Shown piece by piece: positions 14,758 to 23,909 of a DNA stretch of 64,000 bases. Each line of letters begins with the position of its first letter. Position 1 is the stretch's first letter. The notes beneath the pieces are model-generated. The model was given only the letters and a program-made list of their open reading frames with translations. It made no database searches and was not told where the DNA came from. The position numbers and the translations under genes are program-made. The stretch is from Lachnospiraceae bacterium (GTDB lineage: Bacteria > Bacillota > Clostridia > Lachnospirales > Lachnospiraceae), in contig CAAFZP010000021.1 in NCBI GenBank assembly GCA_900767585.1, positions 1-64,000 on the forward strand, read 5' to 3'.

Positions 14758-16173
14758 ATGAGTAAAAAGAAACAAGAACATGAAAGAACAAATAAAACAG
14801 AAGAAAAAAAATCACAGTCAAAGCCGAAAACAAATGCAGAGGCAAAGATAGAAAGAAAACGAGAAAAATCTTCTGGAAAATCTGCGAAAAAACAGCCGAA
14901 GCGAATCCGTGAGGCACGGTTTGATAAACTGGATAATACCGCGAATCTCTTCCCGGTCATTGCCAGCCGCAAATCAAGTAATGTGTACCGGATTGCGGCA
15001 ACGCTGACGGAAGAGATCCAGCCGGAGAAACTGCAGCAGGCACTCGATATGGTGCTTCCGTATTTTGATGTCATGCATGTGCGTATGAAGACCGGCGCAT
15101 TTTGGTATTATTTTGAGGATAACCCGAACCCGGCGCCGCGTGTGATGCAGGAGGACATGGGACCTTGCCAGTATATCAATCCGCTGTTAAACAGGGAGTA
15201 TCTGTTCCGGGTGTTATATTATGAACGACGAATCAGTCTGGAAGTCTTTCATGCTTTGACCGATGGGAATGGTGCGTTGATGTTCTTGAAGGAGCTTGTG
15301 TACCAGTATCTGCGTCTGGTGCATCCGGAGATCGGAAATAGTGAGCGAATGGAACTGCATGAGGAGACGACCGTTGACCGGGAGGACAGCTATCTGAAAC
15401 ATTATAAGCGCCCGGCGAAGAAGAGCTACAAGACGGAGAAGGCACTTGTGATCCGTGGGGAGATGTTCCCGCGGGAGTATTTCGGAATCATGCATGGCTA
15501 TCTGTGCCTGCCGGATGTCAAGCGTGTGGCGAAGCAGTATGGCGTGACTGTCAATCAGTATCTGCTTGGTGTATTTGCATGGTCGGTGTATAAAGGGTAT
15601 ATGCACAGTATCCCGCACCGTCGTCCGCTTGCGGTATGTGTACCGGTGAATCTGCGACCGTATTATGGGTCTGCGACAACGAAGAATTTCTTCGCGGTCG
15701 TGTCGGCCATGTTCCGGGCAGAGCGGGAGGATTATACATTTGAAGAGGTGCTGGCACAAGTGGCAGAGAGCCTGAAAAGCCAGATCACGAAGGAACATCT
15801 CGAAGAGATCATGGCTTACAATGTGTCAAATGAGAAGAACAAGGCACTGCGTGCAACGCCGCTCTTTATCAAGAATATTGCGATGAAAATCGTCTATCAG
15901 ATGTCTGCGAAGGCGAACTCCGGCTGTGTGACGAATCTAGGCTTAGTGAAACTGGCAAGTCCGTATGACACTTATGTGGAGTCACTGTATGCGATCCTGT
16001 CCATGTCGAAGAACCAGAACCTGAAGGCAGCGGTTGTGTCATATAAGGACACACTGGTGTTCACATTCAGTTCGGCAGTGCGGGAAGTCGATGTGCAGAA
16101 GGTATTCTTCCGCAAGCTTGCAGAAGATGGAATTGATGTCTCTGTGGAGACGAATGGAGTGTATTATGAGTAA
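14758..16173 (+). CDS. Condensation-like acyltransferase (alcohol acetyltransferase family)
   Basis: 471 residues. The first 55 residues are highly basic and lysine-rich. The rest resembles the alcohol acetyltransferase/condensation superfamily, with H-A-L-T-D-G (about residue 165) in place of the catalytic H-H-x-x-x-D-G. It heads a three-gene set with a zinc-ribbon membrane protein (8-base overlap) and an HSL-type esterase, an arrangement recurrent in Firmicutes. Transfer of an acyl group to a lipid or envelope compound is plausible; the substrate is unknown. Confidence 0.7.
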   Translation: MSKKKQEHERTNKTEEKKSQSKPKTNAEAKIERKREKSSGKSAKKQPKRIREARFDKLDNTANLFPVIASRKSSNVYRIAATLTEEIQPEKLQQALDMVLPYFDVMHVRMKTGAFWYYFEDNPNPAPRVMQEDMGPCQYINPLLNREYLFRVLYYERRISLEVFHALTDGNGALMFLKELVYQYLRLVHPEIGNSERMELHEETTVDREDSYLKHYKRPAKKSYKTEKALVIRGEMFPREYFGIMHGYLCLPDVKRVAKQYGVTVNQYLLGVFAWSVYKGYMHSIPHRRPLAVCVPVNLRPYYGSATTKNFFAVVSAMFRAEREDYTFEEVLAQVAESLKSQITKEHLEEIMAYNVSNEKNKALRATPLFIKNIAMKIVYQMSAKANSGCVTNLGLVKLASPYDTYVESLYAILSMSKNQNLKAAVVSYKDTLVFTFSSAVREVDVQKVFFRKLAEDGIDVSVETNGVYYE

Positions 16174-16828
16174 ATGTAATCGCTGTAATATAAAAGTGAA
16201 GGATGACAGCCTGATCTGCCCGCTTTGCAAAGGCGCACTGTCGGAGACGGAACATGTGCAGCCGGTCTATCCGGACATGTTCCCGAAACAGCAGCGGATG
16301 CGCCTGGCAATCCGCATCGTGACGTTCTGCGTGGTTGTCGGTGTGATCGTGCTTGGTATTGTAAATTATATGACGTATCATGGCGTTCGCTGGTCACTGG
16401 TAAGTCTTGCAGGAATTGCGTATCTGTACTTTACATTTACGTTTACCGCACAGCCACTTGCAGATGAACAGCAGAAAATCATATTTCAGGGCGTGATCAG
16501 CATGGCACTTGTGCTTGCGGTTGATTTTGCTCTTGGCTATGAAGGCTGGTCGGTCAATATCGGAATTCCGGCTGTCGTGATTGCAACGAATATTACGATC
16601 TTCGTATTCATGATGGTGCGCCGCCGAGACTGGCGAAGCTATATTATGCCGCAGCTCGAACTGACCCTGCTCGCAGCCGTCGAGCTGCTGTTGGTCAGCC
16701 TGGAAGTTGTCACATGGAAGCTTTTAACACTGGTTGCGGTGTTCACCGTACTCGTCCAGCTCTTCGGAATCTTCGTAATCGGTGGGCGAAGCACTACGCT
16801 CGAACTAAACCGCCGCTTCCGCGTGTAG
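16166..16828 (+). CDS. DUF6320 zinc-ribbon membrane protein
   Basis: 220 residues. The start ATGAGTAA overlaps the stop of the acyltransferase gene. A zinc ribbon (C-N-R-C, then C-P-L-C) opens the protein. About six hydrophobic helices follow, which fits DUF6320. Position between an acyltransferase and an esterase suggests a shared envelope role. Longer starts in the same frame lie inside the upstream gene and are not needed. Confidence 0.75.
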   Translation: MSKCNRCNIKVKDDSLICPLCKGALSETEHVQPVYPDMFPKQQRMRLAIRIVTFCVVVGVIVLGIVNYMTYHGVRWSLVSLAGIAYLYFTFTFTAQPLADEQQKIIFQGVISMALVLAVDFALGYEGWSVNIGIPAVVIATNITIFVFMMVRRRDWRSYIMPQLELTLLAAVELLLVSLEVVTWKLLTLVAVFTVLVQLFGIFVIGGRSTTLELNRRFRV

Positions 16829-16853
16829 TATCATTATAAAAAGAGAGGTATGT

Positions 16854-17777
16854 ATGAAGGAGAACGACAAGACAAGTCATCGCGCAGAACTGATGCGTGA
16901 TATCGTAGCCATGGTCAACCAGAACCCGGTTTTAAAGCAGGCATGGCAGAGAAAGAAAGAAAAATCCATCCAGAACACAGAATTTGAATACCCGGAGCAC
17001 CTTTCCGTAGAACATATCGACATGGGACTATTCAAGATGGAATATCTGACATGGAACGGATCAGAGAATCCCTATGTGATACTGCAGCTTCACGGCGGCG
17101 GGTATATGTCCGGCCTGCAGGGACAGTACCGGAAGATGGCAGGACTTTACGCCGAGATCAGCAGCGGCGCGGCAGTGCTTTCCGTCGATTACCGGCTGGC
17201 ACCGGAGCACCCGTTTCCGGCGGCATTAGAAGATGCAGTCGCCGCATACAAATGGCTGCGAGAGAAAGGCTATGAATCGGAACGAATCATCGTAGTCGGA
17301 GATTCTGCGGGTGGCGGACTGGCGATGGCACTTTGCATGGAACTTCGTACAAATGGAGAACCGATGCCGGCGGGATTGGTGGCAATGTCGCCGTGGACCG
17401 ATCTGGCAATCACGGGAGAATCGTACACGAAGAACCGGGAGATCGATCCGGTCTTTGGTGCAGACGGTGGTGGAGAGATGCTGCTGCACAGCCCGTATAT
17501 CGGGGAAAATGATGCGAAGAATCCTTTGATTTCACCAATGTACGGAAACTTTACCGGATTTCCGCCGATGCTGATCCAGGTCGGGACACACGAGATGCTG
17601 TATGATGATGCGGTATCGGTTGCGAAGAAGGCAAAAGAACAAGGCGTTCCGGTACGATTCACAGTATATGAAGGAATGTTTCATGTGTTTCAGATGAGCG
17701 GCACGGTGATACCGGAGTCAAAGCGCGCCTGGGAAGAGGTGGGCGCATTTATGCATAAAGTAATGGGACAGTGGTGA
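16854..17777 (+). CDS. Alpha/beta hydrolase, HSL-type esterase
   Basis: 307 residues with AGAGAGGT upstream. The oxyanion-hole motif H-G-G-G-Y (about residue 81) and nucleophile G-D-S-A-G-G-G (about 147-153) mark the hormone-sensitive-lipase family. The acid and histidine are likely in D-D-A-V and G-M-F-H-V-F near the end. No signal peptide. It is the third gene of the acyltransferase operon and may remove the group that the first enzyme adds. Confidence 0.85.
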   Translation: MKENDKTSHRAELMRDIVAMVNQNPVLKQAWQRKKEKSIQNTEFEYPEHLSVEHIDMGLFKMEYLTWNGSENPYVILQLHGGGYMSGLQGQYRKMAGLYAEISSGAAVLSVDYRLAPEHPFPAALEDAVAAYKWLREKGYESERIIVVGDSAGGGLAMALCMELRTNGEPMPAGLVAMSPWTDLAITGESYTKNREIDPVFGADGGGEMLLHSPYIGENDAKNPLISPMYGNFTGFPPMLIQVGTHEMLYDDAVSVAKKAKEQGVPVRFTVYEGMFHVFQMSGTVIPESKRAWEEVGAFMHKVMGQW

Positions 17778-17798
17778 AACCACGGAGGTAGACAGCGT

Positions 17799-18641
17799 AT
17801 GCGGATTGCACTGGCACAAACGAATATCCTGTGGGAAGACAAACAGGCGAATCTCGTCCGGGCAGAGGAATTTGTGATAGCTGCGGATGCGGAGATCGTA
17901 TTGTTCCCGGAGATGAGTCTGACGGGATTCTCGATGCATACCGATGTGACGGCAGAAATTTGTCAACCGGATGCTGCGATACAGTCGCGTGAGCAAATGG
18001 ATAGCACTCCGGACATGACGAACCAACCAACAACCGGCTGGACGATCGAACAGGTATCGTCGCTTGCAAGGCGGCACCATAAGACAATCGGCATCGGCTG
18101 GGTGAAAAAGGCCGAACCTCTCTGCGAGAATCATTATTCAATTGTGACACCGGACGGTAAAATTGCAATGGACTATGCCAAGATCCATCCGTTTTCCTAT
18201 GGCGAGGAACATGAGTATTTCCAAGGAGGAACGACGCTTTGTACCGGAACACTTGGAGAATTTCAGGCAGGATTTGCCATCTGCTATGATCTCCGCTTCC
18301 CGGAACAGTTCCGGGCGATGCTGCCGGAGACTGAGATTTTTATCGTGCCTGCGAACTGGCCTGCTGCGCGTGCGTCGCATTGGAAGACATTACTTGCGGC
18401 ACGAGCCATCGAGAATCAGTGCTATGTGGCAGGCGTGAACTGCTGTGGCAGTATGGACGACCAGTATTATTCCGGGGATTCCGGTATATATGCACCGGAT
18501 GGCAGTCTGCTCGCACCGGTGAAAGAAAACCGTCTCTGGGATTCGTGCATGGAAGAGACACTGCTCGTATATGACATACAAAATGATGTGGCAAAGATCC
18601 GCAAGGCATTTCCGGTATTGCAGGATCGAAAAGAAATTTAA
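17799..18641 (+). CDS. Nitrilase-superfamily carbon-nitrogen hydrolase
   Basis: 280 residues. The catalytic triad is visible: Glu in F-P-E-M-S-L-T-G-F (about residue 42), Lys in Y-A-K-I-H-P-F-S (about 127) and Cys in F-A-I-C-Y-D-L-R-F-P-E (about 162). The pattern is close to omega-amidase/Nit2-type enzymes, which hydrolyse amides of dicarboxylic acids. An insert of about 25 residues near position 65-90 is less typical. It follows the esterase by 21 bases and may share its transcript. Confidence 0.8.
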   Translation: MRIALAQTNILWEDKQANLVRAEEFVIAADAEIVLFPEMSLTGFSMHTDVTAEICQPDAAIQSREQMDSTPDMTNQPTTGWTIEQVSSLARRHHKTIGIGWVKKAEPLCENHYSIVTPDGKIAMDYAKIHPFSYGEEHEYFQGGTTLCTGTLGEFQAGFAICYDLRFPEQFRAMLPETEIFIVPANWPAARASHWKTLLAARAIENQCYVAGVNCCGSMDDQYYSGDSGIYAPDGSLLAPVKENRLWDSCMEETLLVYDIQNDVAKIRKAFPVLQDRKEI

Positions 18642-18644
18642 CGT

Positions 18645-18661
18645 TCTTAATAAAATCTTAA
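18645..18661 (+). promoter_or_regulatory. Direct repeat TCTTAA-N5-TCTTAA
   Basis: Two identical hexamers at 18645-18650 and 18656-18661 are exactly 11 bases apart; a third lies at 18679-18684. This is the geometry of sites bound by OmpR/PhoB-type response regulators, and the next gene is such a regulator. Confidence 0.45.
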
Positions 18662-18700
18662 ATATATGAAATCTAGTATCTTAAAATTCATTTTGCGATA

Positions 18701-18733
18701 ATACAGGTATCATAACAACAGGGGTACCTGTAT
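18701..18733. promoter_or_regulatory. Perfect 9-bp inverted repeat in the response-regulator leader
   Basis: ATACAGGTA (18701-18709) and TACCTGTAT (18725-18733) with a 15-base loop. It lies about 35 bases before the start codon. It has no T-run, so it is more likely an operator or mRNA hairpin than a terminator. Confidence 0.45.
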
Positions 18734-18767
18734 GGTCGGAATTACCGATTAGAAAGAGGAGAGACAT

Positions 18768-19466
18768 ATGTATAACATTTTGGTCTGTGATGATGAGAAG
18801 GATATCGTGGAGGCACTTGGTATTTACCTGTCTGCAGAAGGGTACCAGGTGACGAAAGCGTACAACGGACAGGAGGCATGCGAGAAGCTGAAAACTGAGG
18901 ATGTGCAGCTTGTGCTGATGGACATCATGATGCCGGTGATGGATGGTATCACGGCGATGAACGAGATCCGTAAGACTTCCAATGTTCCGGTCATCCTGCT
19001 CACAGCGAAAAGTGAGGATACAGACAAGATCCTTGGCCTTTCCGTCGGTGCGGACGACTATATTACCAAACCATTTAACCCGGTTGTTATGATCGCAAGA
19101 GTAAAGGCACAACTGCGCCGTTACATGATGCTTGGCGGAAATGTCCCGAAAGAACCGGAGGCAGATACGCTCGAGATCGGCGGAGTGTGTCTGGATGACA
19201 AGGCGAAGAAGGTTACGATTGATGGAGAGCCTGTGAATCTGACCAAGACAGAATATGAAATCTTAAAATTCCTGATGGAACATCCGAATACAGTCTATGC
19301 ACCGAAGGATATTTATCGTGCCGTCTGGGAGGATGCTCCGTTCGGACAGGAGGGCACCGTTGCAGTACATATTCGCCACTTGCGTGAGAAAATCGAGGCA
19401 GATCCTTCGGAACCACGCTACATCAAGGTAGTCTGGGGACAAGGGTATATGTTTGGGAAGGAATGA
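18768..19466 (+). CDS. OmpR/PhoB-family response regulator
   Basis: 232 residues. The receiver domain has the acidic pair C-D-D-E, phospho-acceptor in V-L-M-D-I-M-M-P (about residue 52) and lysine in K-P-F (about 102). A winged-helix DNA-binding domain occupies about 130-230. It is followed after 4 bases by its histidine kinase. The phosphate-transporter gene downstream may belong to its regulon, though no matching site was seen directly before it. Confidence 0.9.
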   Translation: MYNILVCDDEKDIVEALGIYLSAEGYQVTKAYNGQEACEKLKTEDVQLVLMDIMMPVMDGITAMNEIRKTSNVPVILLTAKSEDTDKILGLSVGADDYITKPFNPVVMIARVKAQLRRYMMLGGNVPKEPEADTLEIGGVCLDDKAKKVTIDGEPVNLTKTEYEILKFLMEHPNTVYAPKDIYRAVWEDAPFGQEGTVAVHIRHLREKIEADPSEPRYIKVVWGQGYMFGKE

Positions 19467-19470
19467 TAAA

Positions 19471-21819
19471 ATGGACAAATTAAAGAAAAGTGCAGTGGCA
19501 AAGGTGGTTGCTGCAATCCTGCTTTCGGTATCAATTCTTGCAACTGTAGTTTCCGGTGTCGTCGTGTCAATGGCACTTTCCTATGGAACTACCCACCGGA
19601 TGCAGGGAGAAGCCATTTACGATGAGGTTCTGAGCCGGATGGTAGATGATTCCGCAAGCCGGGCAAGGGATTATTATCAGGCATATCTGCAAAGTGAAGC
19701 AGAGGGACAGGAGAATCACACAGTTTGGTATTATGAAGATTATTTTGCAGAGGAAAACAGTAACTTCTTCTTCAAGATCGTGCCGGAGGATACAAAGAAA
19801 TATCCAACACTTGAAAATTATGAGTCGAAGGATTATCAGTTCCATGAAGTGTTGTCACAGCAGACACAACTGCTTGAAGGATCAACCAGCTTCAGTTATA
19901 AATTATCGCTGCCGGATATTATTAAGTTCTGGAAAGAAAATTATGTACCGGATGAGTACAGCTATGACGACAGGGCTGCATATGAGGAAGATGCGGATGT
20001 TTTTTCTTCGGAATTACAGGTTCCAAGTACGATACAGGATATGTATTGGGATTGGAGCACTATTTCATTTGACGATCTTGGCATCAGTTATGACGACGAC
20101 GGTTCGAATCCATATATTTATTTGGTGAATACGGATTTTGTTTATTATCTTTCCAATGATGAAGGATACACAAAAGCATTGGAGAGCGCGATTAAGAAAT
20201 TAGGAGATGGCGATATCCAATACACGGACATTTCGTATAGAAACGATGGAACAGTCACACAGGAACTTGAGATTTCTACACCGGTTTCCTATACGATGTA
20301 TGCGTATGTGAAATCAGACATGACAGCCAGAGATCTCTATGCGAATTCCATCGTGCTTCGTTATTGCAAACCAATTGTGAATATGGCACCTTGCGTGCTT
20401 GCAATCTCGCTGATTATGATCCTTGTTATGGGAGGATTCTTAATTGCGGCGTCCGGACACCGGAAAGGGAAGGAGACAATCATCTGCAATGCATTTGACC
20501 GGGTACCATATGATGTATTTCTGGGAGCTGCAATTGTACTTGTTGTCAGTGTAAATAATTTGTTTCTGTATTATAGCTATTCCACACGGGATGAAATCTT
20601 CCTTGCATTCATCTGTACGGCAGTTGTAGCTTTTATGATTCCGCCGTTCCTGATGACGACCGCGACACGGCTCAAGACTTCAGGCTGGGCAATGTTTGCA
20701 AACACATTGATCTGGCGGCTTTGTAAACTGCTTGTGCGGCTTGTGAAATGGGTGTTTGGCAAGCTCAGGGATACATTCCGTTTCCTTGGAAGACATTTTA
20801 ACCTCTATTGGAAATGGATTGGCGGATTGGCAGGAATCGCACTGCTCCGGTTTACTCTCGTGGCTGCAAGTGGTTCTGCCGGACTGGCAATCGTGCTGGA
20901 TCTGGTATGTGCGGCTTTGCTTGCAGTATTCCTGATCCGCGTGATCGTGCAGATGTATCGGCTGAAGGATGGCGCGAAGAAGATTGCGGATGGCGAGACC
21001 GATTATAAGATCGACACGACACATATGCTGCCGGAATTTGCGTCACATGGCGAGACATTAAACTGTATTCAGGACAGCGTGCGCGTGGCAGTGGCAGAGC
21101 GGATGAAGAGCGAGCGGATGAAGACGGAGCTTATCACGAACGTTTCCCATGATATCAAGACACCGCTTACGTCTATTATCAACTACGTGGATATCCTCTC
21201 GAAAGAGGGAGACTTAAGTGACAAGGAAGCGGAATATCTGGCGGTGCTGCAACGGCAGTCTGCAAGGCTCAAGAAGCTGATTGAGGACCTGATCGAGGCA
21301 AGCAAGGCATCTACGGGCAATCTGGAAGTGCATATGGAACCGACCGATGTGGAAATGCTCTTAGAACAGGCACTCGGAGAATTCGAAGAGCGGCTTGCGG
21401 CATGTAAGCTGCAACCGGTAGTGACGAATTATCTGACGAAGAAATATGGTGCGCAGGCAGACTGCCATGTCATGGCAGATGGCAGACATCTGTGGCGTGT
21501 GTTCGACAATCTGATCGGAAATATAATCAAGTACGCCCAGCCAAACAGCCGGGTATACATCGATATTGACGAGGCAGAACCGGGAGAGATCACAGTGACC
21601 TTCAAGAACATTTCGAAGGAACCACTCAACATCTCCGGCGATGAATTAAAGGAACGGTTTGTGCGTGGTGACCGTTCGAGAAATACGGAGGGCAATGGAT
21701 TAGGACTTTCCATTGCGCAGAGCCTGATGGAATTACAGAACGGCAAAGTGGAAATAATGATTGACGGAGACCTCTTCAAGGTTGTATTATTGTTAAAGAC
21801 CGGAAACTGTAAAAATTAG
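19471..21819 (+). CDS. Membrane sensor histidine kinase
   Basis: 782 residues from ATG 19471 with AAGGA upstream. An N-terminal helix is followed by a large acidic extracellular domain of about 270 residues. Then come about five or six membrane helices, a linker, the H-box N-V-S-H-D-I-K-T-P-L-T-S (about residue 560) and a HATPase domain (N-box D-N-L-I-G-N-I-I-K, G-box G-N-G-L-G-L-S). The multi-helix part between sensor and kinase is unusual. Partner: the regulator just upstream. Confidence 0.9.
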   Translation: MDKLKKSAVAKVVAAILLSVSILATVVSGVVVSMALSYGTTHRMQGEAIYDEVLSRMVDDSASRARDYYQAYLQSEAEGQENHTVWYYEDYFAEENSNFFFKIVPEDTKKYPTLENYESKDYQFHEVLSQQTQLLEGSTSFSYKLSLPDIIKFWKENYVPDEYSYDDRAAYEEDADVFSSELQVPSTIQDMYWDWSTISFDDLGISYDDDGSNPYIYLVNTDFVYYLSNDEGYTKALESAIKKLGDGDIQYTDISYRNDGTVTQELEISTPVSYTMYAYVKSDMTARDLYANSIVLRYCKPIVNMAPCVLAISLIMILVMGGFLIAASGHRKGKETIICNAFDRVPYDVFLGAAIVLVVSVNNLFLYYSYSTRDEIFLAFICTAVVAFMIPPFLMTTATRLKTSGWAMFANTLIWRLCKLLVRLVKWVFGKLRDTFRFLGRHFNLYWKWIGGLAGIALLRFTLVAASGSAGLAIVLDLVCAALLAVFLIRVIVQMYRLKDGAKKIADGETDYKIDTTHMLPEFASHGETLNCIQDSVRVAVAERMKSERMKTELITNVSHDIKTPLTSIINYVDILSKEGDLSDKEAEYLAVLQRQSARLKKLIEDLIEASKASTGNLEVHMEPTDVEMLLEQALGEFEERLAACKLQPVVTNYLTKKYGAQADCHVMADGRHLWRVFDNLIGNIIKYAQPNSRVYIDIDEAEPGEITVTFKNISKEPLNISGDELKERFVRGDRSRNTEGNGLGLSIAQSLMELQNGKVEIMIDGDLFKVVLLLKTGNCKN

Positions 21820-21885
21820 GTGAATTTTGGGTAAAATCCAGCAGACCGGCTTATAAAATGTCAATAAAGAGAATAGGAGAAAAAG

Positions 21886-23658
21886 ATGGATATTTTTGAC
21901 GTTCTATCCATGGTTGGTGGTCTCGCATTGTTTCTGTACGGTATGCATATAATGGGAGATGCATTAGCAAAGATGTCAGGTGGTAAGCTGGAAAAGGTTC
22001 TCGAACGTCTTACCTCCAATAAGTGGTCTGCTGTGTTGCTTGGCGCAGGTGTAACGGCAGTCATCCAGTCATCCGGAGCGACGACGGTTATGGTCGTTGG
22101 TTTTGTTAACTCCGGTATCATGAAGCTCAATCAGGCAGTCGGTATTATCATGGGTGCGAATATCGGTACAACGGCAACCTCGTGGCTGCTGTCACTGTCC
22201 GGTATTGACGGAGGAAGTTTCTTCCTTCAGATGCTGAAGCCGACCTCTTTTACGCCGATTCTGGCTGTGATTGGAGCGATTTTAGTTGTATTTTGCAAGA
22301 GTGAGAAGAAGCATAACATCGGAACGATCTTACTTGGGTTTGCGATTCTGATGTATGGTATGACCGCAATGAGTTCGGCAGTGGAACCGCTCAAGGATGT
22401 TCCGCAGTTCACACAGATTCTGACGAAGTTTGAGAATCCGCTTCTCGGAGTTATAGCAGGTTTTGCATTGACGACGATTATGCAGTCTTCCTCTGTGTCC
22501 GTAGGTATTTTGCAGGCACTTTGTTCCACGGGTGCTGTCTCCTATGCACTTGCCCTCCCTATCATTATGGGACAGAATATCGGCAGCTGTACGACTGCGA
22601 TGATCTCAAGTGTGGGAGCAAGTAAGGACGCAAAACGTGCGGCAGCGGTTCATTTTTACTTTAATGTAATCGGAACGGTTGTATTCATGTTAGTATTTTA
22701 TATCTCCAATGCATTTGTGCATTATGCATTCCTGCCGCAGGCGGCAAATGAGGTAGGAATTGCAACGATCCATTCGATTTTTAATATTGCCGCAACGATT
22801 GTGCTGCTTCCGCTTTCCGGATTCCTGGAGTTCCTTGCTGTCAAGACCATCAAGGATGACGACGAGGAAGAGGACGAGCTTAGCAAGCATGACAAGGTAT
22901 TGCAGCTTCTGGATCCTGTATTCTTAGAGAGACCTGGTTTTGCGATTATGCAGTGTCAGAAGGTAGCTTCTGAGATGGCAGAGCTCTCTATGAAATCCGT
23001 TGGACGCGCAGTCGGATTGCTTACCGTATACGATGAGGAGATAGCGGAACGGATCCGCAAGGAAGAAGATACCGTCGACAAATATGAGGATCAGCTTGGC
23101 ACGTATCTGCTCCGGCTCTCCACGAAAGATCTTTCGAAGGAAGATGGACACCGTCTGTCACTGATGCTTCATTCGCTGGGAGATATTGAGCGTATCTCGG
23201 ATCTGGCGGTGAATATACTGTTGGCAGTGGAACAGATGCATAAGAAAGAACTGATCTTCTCGAAGAAGGCGATGGATGAGCTTGCTGTCTACAGCAAGGC
23301 ACTCAAAGATATCCTGACGATGACAGTTGATGCATTTGAGCAAAATGACCGTTATAAGGCGGCACTTGTACAGCCTTTGGAAGAATTGATGGACGATATG
23401 AACAAAGAACTCAAGAAACGTCATGTCAAGCGTCTCCGCAAAGGCAAATGTACGATTGAGCTTGGACTTAGTCTGTCAGATATCTCGGATACTTATGAGC
23501 GTATCTCCGATCACTGTTCGAATATTGCTACCTGCGTAATCCAGGTGGAGGATGATGAACTCGATGCACATGAACACCGCAAAGTGGTGAAAGAGCAGGA
23601 TGCGAAGTGGTATGATGAACAGTACCGTGCATATGAACAGAAGTATGCACTGCCATAA
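21886..23658 (+). CDS. Na+/phosphate cotransporter with PhoU-like tail
   Basis: 590 residues. The membrane part (about 1-310) carries two Q-S-S repeats (V-I-Q-S-S-G-A-T-T and I-M-Q-S-S-S-V-S) typical of NptA-type Na/Pi cotransporters. The cytoplasmic tail (about 345-560) looks like a PhoU domain. It takes up phosphate with sodium. Lies 66 bases after the histidine kinase gene. Confidence 0.9.
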   Translation: MDIFDVLSMVGGLALFLYGMHIMGDALAKMSGGKLEKVLERLTSNKWSAVLLGAGVTAVIQSSGATTVMVVGFVNSGIMKLNQAVGIIMGANIGTTATSWLLSLSGIDGGSFFLQMLKPTSFTPILAVIGAILVVFCKSEKKHNIGTILLGFAILMYGMTAMSSAVEPLKDVPQFTQILTKFENPLLGVIAGFALTTIMQSSSVSVGILQALCSTGAVSYALALPIIMGQNIGSCTTAMISSVGASKDAKRAAAVHFYFNVIGTVVFMLVFYISNAFVHYAFLPQAANEVGIATIHSIFNIAATIVLLPLSGFLEFLAVKTIKDDDEEEDELSKHDKVLQLLDPVFLERPGFAIMQCQKVASEMAELSMKSVGRAVGLLTVYDEEIAERIRKEEDTVDKYEDQLGTYLLRLSTKDLSKEDGHRLSLMLHSLGDIERISDLAVNILLAVEQMHKKELIFSKKAMDELAVYSKALKDILTMTVDAFEQNDRYKAALVQPLEELMDDMNKELKKRHVKRLRKGKCTIELGLSLSDISDTYERISDHCSNIATCVIQVEDDELDAHEHRKVVKEQDAKWYDEQYRAYEQKYALP

Positions 23659-23683
23659 CAGTTGACAATCATATAAAAGATAT

Positions 23684-23726
23684 GCACGGATGTGCATGCC
23701 GGTCATCATGCTGATACATGGTGGCG
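23684..23726 (+). repeat. REP-like two-hairpin element, diverged copy
   Basis: GCAC-ggat-GTGC forms the first hairpin. GTCATCATG pairs with CATGGTGGC in the second. Compared with the other copies, CACG/CGTG has become CATG/CATG, a compensatory change. Confidence 0.6.
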
Positions 23727-23793
23727 GATCATAACATGTCTTCGATAGACTTGCATTTTATCTGGCAGACAGATGAAATGCAGGGGCAGATAG

Positions 23794-23822
23794 TTGTAAA
23801 TGACAATTGATTCTGCTATATT
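23794..23822 (+). promoter_or_regulatory. Promoter of the Nat-type ABC operon
   Basis: TTGTAA (23794-23799), 17-base spacer, TATATT (23817-23822), 87 bases before the ATPase start. Confidence 0.5.
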
Positions 23823-23909
23823 GGGGACATGTTATTTTTATACAGATTTTTGGATTTGTATAGTACGCGGGAATAACAAAATCGGTAGACAGGAAAGAAG
23901 GAAGAGGTT

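Noticed and set aside
14562..15074. 170-codon minus-strand ORF over the tRNA and acyltransferase start
   Set aside because: It covers the tRNA and its terminator; a shadow of the lysine-rich N-terminus.
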